Shown here: in pieces, positions 60,999-64,000 of the stretch
Numbering within the stretch: position 1 is the stretch's first letter
Layout: each line of letters begins with the position of its first letter
Assembly: GCA_964416385.1 (NCBI GenBank)
Contig: CAYQDW010000005.1
Location: forward strand, 13,604 to 77,603
Length of the DNA stretch: 64,000 nt
Source of the DNA: JAUHWL01 sp964416385
GTDB lineage: Bacteria > Bacteroidota > Bacteroidia > Flavobacteriales > Schleiferiaceae
Reading direction: 5' to 3'
Program-made: the position numbers and the translations under genes
The notes under the pieces: generated by a model
The model's database searches: none
What the model was told of the DNA's origin: nothing
What the model saw: the letters and a program-made list of their open reading frames with translations, nothing else

Positions 60999-63900
60999 AT
61001 GCGATTAATTTTTTCGGTTTTAACAGCAATATTGTTTGCGTTGCCAATTCAGGCACAGAAAAAAACGTCTAAAACAATACAATCAGAATTCCTCGAAAAT
61101 CTAACCTGGCGCAATCTCGGTCCGTTTAGAGGCGGCCGCAGTTGTGCGGTTACTGGCGTGCCCGGCAAGCCCAACCTGTTTTATTTTGGCAGCACAGGTG
61201 GTGGCGTTTGGCGTACCACAGATGCCGGCAATACCTGGGAAAGCATTTCTGATGGCTTTTTTGGCGGAAGTATTGGCGCTATAGCCATAAGTGAAAGCGA
61301 CCATAACGTTATTTACGTTGGTCAAGGCGAAGAAACTGTTCGCGGTAACGTGAGCAGTGGTTTTGGCGTGTGGAAGACGGTTGATGGTGGCAAGACCTGG
61401 CAGCATATCGGGCTTGAAAAAACGAAGCATATTGGGAGAATACGCATACACCCTACCAACCCAGATATCGTTTTTGTGGCCGCTATGGGCGATTTGTTTA
61501 AAGACACAGAAGAGCGTGGCGTGTACAAAAGCATCGATGGCGGCAAAACCTGGAAACGGGTGCTCTTTAGCGATGCCGGCAGCGGTGCCGTAGAAGTTAC
61601 CTTCGACCCCGGAAATCCGCGCCACCTGTACGCCAGCACTTGGACGGTTAGGCGCACGCCTTATTCGCTAAGCAGTGGCGGTACAGGCAGCAAACTTTGG
61701 AAAAGTACTGATGGTGGCGAAACCTGGGAAGAACTAAGCGATAACCCCGGCTTTGCGAAAGGCCTGCTGGGCATTATTGGCGTAACGGTTTCACCTGCAA
61801 ACCCAGACCGCGTTTGGGCTATGGTAGAAAACGAACCCGATGGCGGTGTGTACCGCAGTGATGATGCCGGAGCCACCTGGAAACTCATCAACCAAGATAG
61901 AAACCTCCGCCAGCGTTCATGGTATTACGCGCGCATTTATGCCGATACCAAAGACCCCAACAAAGTCTATGTGATGAATGTAAGCTACCAGACCAGCACG
62001 GATGGCGGCATGACCTTTAAAGGCCGATATGCCCCACATGGCGACCATCACGATCTGTGGATAGCGCCAGAAGACCCCAACCGCATGATCATTGGCGATG
62101 ATGGTGGCGCGCAAATAACCTTTGATGGCGGTAAAAACTGGACCACCTACTACAACCAGCCAACCGCCCAGTTTTATCGCGTAACTACAGATGATCATTT
62201 CCCTTTCCGCATTTATGGTGCGCAACAAGACAACTCATCCATTCGCATGGTACATCGTAGTGACAACGCTTTTATTACCGATCAGGATTGGGAAGAGACT
62301 GCCGGTGGCGAGGCTGGTCATCACGCTATTTACCCCAAGGATAACGACATTGTTTTTGGTGGAGAATACGGTGGTTTCATGATGCGAATCAACCATAGAA
62401 CCAAACAAAAACAGGCTACCAATGTGTGGCCAAACAATCCGTTGGGGCATGGTGTAGAAGACATGAAATACCGCTTCCAGTGGAATTACCCGCTATTCTA
62501 TAGCAAGCATAACACGGAGAAATTGTATGCTTTTAGCAACCACGTACACGTGAGCACAGATTTTGGCATGAGCTGGCAAACCATCAGCCCCGATCTTACT
62601 ACCAATGATACCACTAAGCAAGGCCCCAGTGGCGGCCCCATTACCAAAGACAATACCGCGGTAGAATACTACTGTACCATTTTTGCAGCCGCAGAAGCGC
62701 TAAGCAATGGTGATGTGCTATGGACAGGCAGCGATGACGGCCTGATTCATGTTACAAAAGATGGCGGCCAGAACTGGACCAACGTCACCCCAAAAGACCT
62801 GCCCGATTTCACCCAGATAAACAGCATTGAGGCAGACCCCTTTAACGAAGGTGGTTTATATGTGGCCGCCACACGCTATAAGTGGGGCGATTATCAGCCC
62901 ATGCTTTACCATACCACAGACTACGGCAAAAGCTGGCAGCGCATAGATAACGGCATACCCCGCGAGCATTTTACCCGCGTAATTCGCGCAGAACCCAATA
63001 AAAGGGGTTTGCTGTTTGCCGGAACCGAATACGGCATGTACATCAGTTTTGATGATGGCAAGAACTGGCAGCCTTTCCAGCAGAATTTACCGCAGGTACC
63101 TATTACGGACCTTGCCGTTAAAGACCGCCACCTTATTGCTGCCACCCAAGGCCGCAGCTTTTGGATGATAGATGATCTGAGTCCGTTGTACGAAATGGAC
63201 AAGGTTACCGGCAATGCCGCGTATCTCTTCACCCCAAAACCCACCTACAACCTGGCTGCGGGTTATGGCGGCAAGAGCAAGACCCGGGGCGAAAACCATC
63301 CCAATGGCGCAATCATAAACTACTATTTGCCTGCTGTAGATACCGCCAAAGACTACCTCCTGATCTTTAAAGATGCCAATGGCAATACCGTGCGCACCTT
63401 TAGCAACAAGGCGGCAGACAAAAAGAATCGCTGGCAGCCAAAGGCCGGTGCCAACCGTTTTATCTGGAATCTTCGCACCGAAGGTGTGGATGAAATAAAA
63501 GGCATGATCTTGTGGTTTGTGTTAACTGATGGTCCTTTTGTGCTGCCCGGGGAATATACCGTTACCCTGGCCGCAGATGGCACGGAGCAGACCGTGCCCT
63601 TGACCATTTTGCAAGATCCGCGCAGCGATGCCACCCCGGCAGACTTGCAAGCCCAGTATGATTTTGTGATCAGCTGCCGCGATAAGATGAATGCCATAAA
63701 CCAGACCATCCGCGAGATACGGAGTGTGAACGCACAACTAGGCGAATTAAAGGGCCGCATTGAAGATGAGACCCTGCAAACCGACATCACCACGCTTATG
63801 CAGACCGCAGGCGATATAGAAAAGGCCTTGTATCAAACCAAGAACCGCAGTTCGCAAGATCCGCTCAACTTCCCCATACGCCTCAACAACAAATACGGCC

Positions 63901-64000
63901 ATGTGGCCATTCTGGCATCAATTGGGTTTAACCGCCCAACCACGCAGATGTATGGTGTAAAGGCGGAGCTGGAAACCTTGATTGATGCCGAATTACAAAA
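60999..64000 (+). CDS. Secreted BNR/sortilin-like repeat protein, C-terminus beyond window
   Basis: The frame is open from ATG 60999 to the window end (1000 codons so far). A signal peptide (1-19, IQAQ) is followed by at least ten Asp-box (BNR) repeats of SxDxGxTW type: TTDAGNTW, TVDGGKTW, SIDGGKTW, STDGGETW, SDDAGATW, TFDGGKNW, STDFGMSW, TKDGGQNW, TTDYGKSW, SFDDGKNW. They build one or two beta-propellers as in sortilin/VPS10-like proteins. After about residue 740 a beta-sandwich and helical part begin. Usually annotated as glycosyl hydrolase in Bacteroidota, but no glycosidase residues are evident. A T9SS domain may follow outside. Its G+C is higher than that of its neighbours. Confidence 0.85.
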   Translation, partial: MRLIFSVLTAILFALPIQAQKKTSKTIQSEFLENLTWRNLGPFRGGRSCAVTGVPGKPNLFYFGSTGGGVWRTTDAGNTWESISDGFFGGSIGAIAISESDHNVIYVGQGEETVRGNVSSGFGVWKTVDGGKTWQHIGLEKTKHIGRIRIHPTNPDIVFVAAMGDLFKDTEERGVYKSIDGGKTWKRVLFSDAGSGAVEVTFDPGNPRHLYASTWTVRRTPYSLSSGGTGSKLWKSTDGGETWEELSDNPGFAKGLLGIIGVTVSPANPDRVWAMVENEPDGGVYRSDDAGATWKLINQDRNLRQRSWYYARIYADTKDPNKVYVMNVSYQTSTDGGMTFKGRYAPHGDHHDLWIAPEDPNRMIIGDDGGAQITFDGGKNWTTYYNQPTAQFYRVTTDDHFPFRIYGAQQDNSSIRMVHRSDNAFITDQDWEETAGGEAGHHAIYPKDNDIVFGGEYGGFMMRINHRTKQKQATNVWPNNPLGHGVEDMKYRFQWNYPLFYSKHNTEKLYAFSNHVHVSTDFGMSWQTISPDLTTNDTTKQGPSGGPITKDNTAVEYYCTIFAAAEALSNGDVLWTGSDDGLIHVTKDGGQNWTNVTPKDLPDFTQINSIEADPFNEGGLYVAATRYKWGDYQPMLYHTTDYGKSWQRIDNGIPREHFTRVIRAEPNKRGLLFAGTEYGMYISFDDGKNWQPFQQNLPQVPITDLAVKDRHLIAATQGRSFWMIDDLSPLYEMDKVTGNAAYLFTPKPTYNLAAGYGGKSKTRGENHPNGAIINYYLPAVDTAKDYLLIFKDANGNTVRTFSNKAADKKNRWQPKAGANRFIWNLRTEGVDEIKGMILWFVLTDGPFVLPGEYTVTLAADGTEQTVPLTILQDPRSDATPADLQAQYDFVISCRDKMNAINQTIREIRSVNAQLGELKGRIEDETLQTDITTLMQTAGDIEKALYQTKNRSSQDPLNFPIRLNNKYGHVAILASIGFNRPTTQMYGVKAELETLIDAELQ

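Noticed and set aside
61101..61625. 174-codon minus-strand frame inside the BNR protein gene
   Set aside because: Antisense shadow caused by higher G+C and Asp-box repeats; no recognisable domain.
63353..63793. 146-codon minus-strand frame near the window end
   Set aside because: Same reason; the plus-strand frame is continuous and repeat-rich.

Overview
The window reads as chromosome of an aerobic Bacteroidota bacterium, most likely of the Flavobacteriia/Cytophagia type. The evidence: secreted proteins with type IX secretion (T9SS) C-terminal sorting domains (44170-44988, 54369-55661); many -7 promoter boxes of the Bacteroidota form TAnnTTTG (some with TTG about 16-25 bp upstream) and few Shine-Dalgarno sequences; an S46 dipeptidyl peptidase of DPP11 type; a DUF4920 lipoprotein; many Bacteroidota-style lipoproteins; and the lptD / amidase / mlaD / Fe-S protein neighbourhood. 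OxyR, Dps, two haem-c lipoproteins and a membrane Fe-S electron-transfer protein fit an oxygen-exposed life. I see no tRNA, rRNA, CRISPR array, transposase or phage gene.

Layout. 1-9.2 kb (minus strand): the start of an alpha-2-macroglobulin-like lipoprotein cut by the window edge, a LysM/periplasmic-binding lipid-envelope protein overlapping guaA, a three-gene MbnP-like/MbnP/MbnH-like cassette (copper protein plus its tryptophan-oxidising di-haem enzyme), plsC-like acyltransferase, and CoA-type Nudix overlapping dps. oxyR diverges from dps. 10-18 kb: MltF-like lytic transglycosylase, miaE-gcvT, a methyltransferase, an Lrp-type regulator, long-form GAPDH and DegP/HtrA protease. 18.3-21.8 kb: a dnaA neighbourhood with a perfect DnaA box, LMW phosphotyrosine phosphatase and an RsmI-like methyltransferase. 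21.8-28.7 kb: DPP11 and a TlpA-like lipoprotein on mirrored divergent promoters, a K+ channel, ilvE, and DUF4920/cytochrome/mnmD.

28.7-36.7 kb: a translationally coupled trio (triple-OmpA protein, DUF1569, membrane patatin), an OlsB/GlsB-like N-acyltransferase, lpdA, ridA and pabA. 36.7-51.6 kb: the envelope block lptD | amidase-mlaD-FeS ... CCG Fe-S ... 'ABC-ATPase-like' protein, which here is interrupted by two accessory segments: one with a HAD protein, an orphan lipoprotein, a T9SS cargo, and a remarkable phosphodiesterase-TPR-sulfotransferase fusion preceded by an overlooked 48-residue protein; the other with a PIN-like remnant, a RibD-C/DHFR-type reductase and an M28 peptidase.

51.6-64 kb: Nudix, a conserved unknown, a secreted protein made of six 20-residue repeats, an SDR39U1-type epimerase followed by a T9SS-exported serine hydrolase, an MBL-fold hydrolase, two coupled SDR enzymes behind a TetR regulator with recognisable operators, an SPFH/PH-like/Arc-repressor mini-operon, and a 1000-residue (still open) BNR-repeat secreted protein whose base composition is richer in G+C than its neighbours. 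Function calls come from motif recognition only; no database search was possible.
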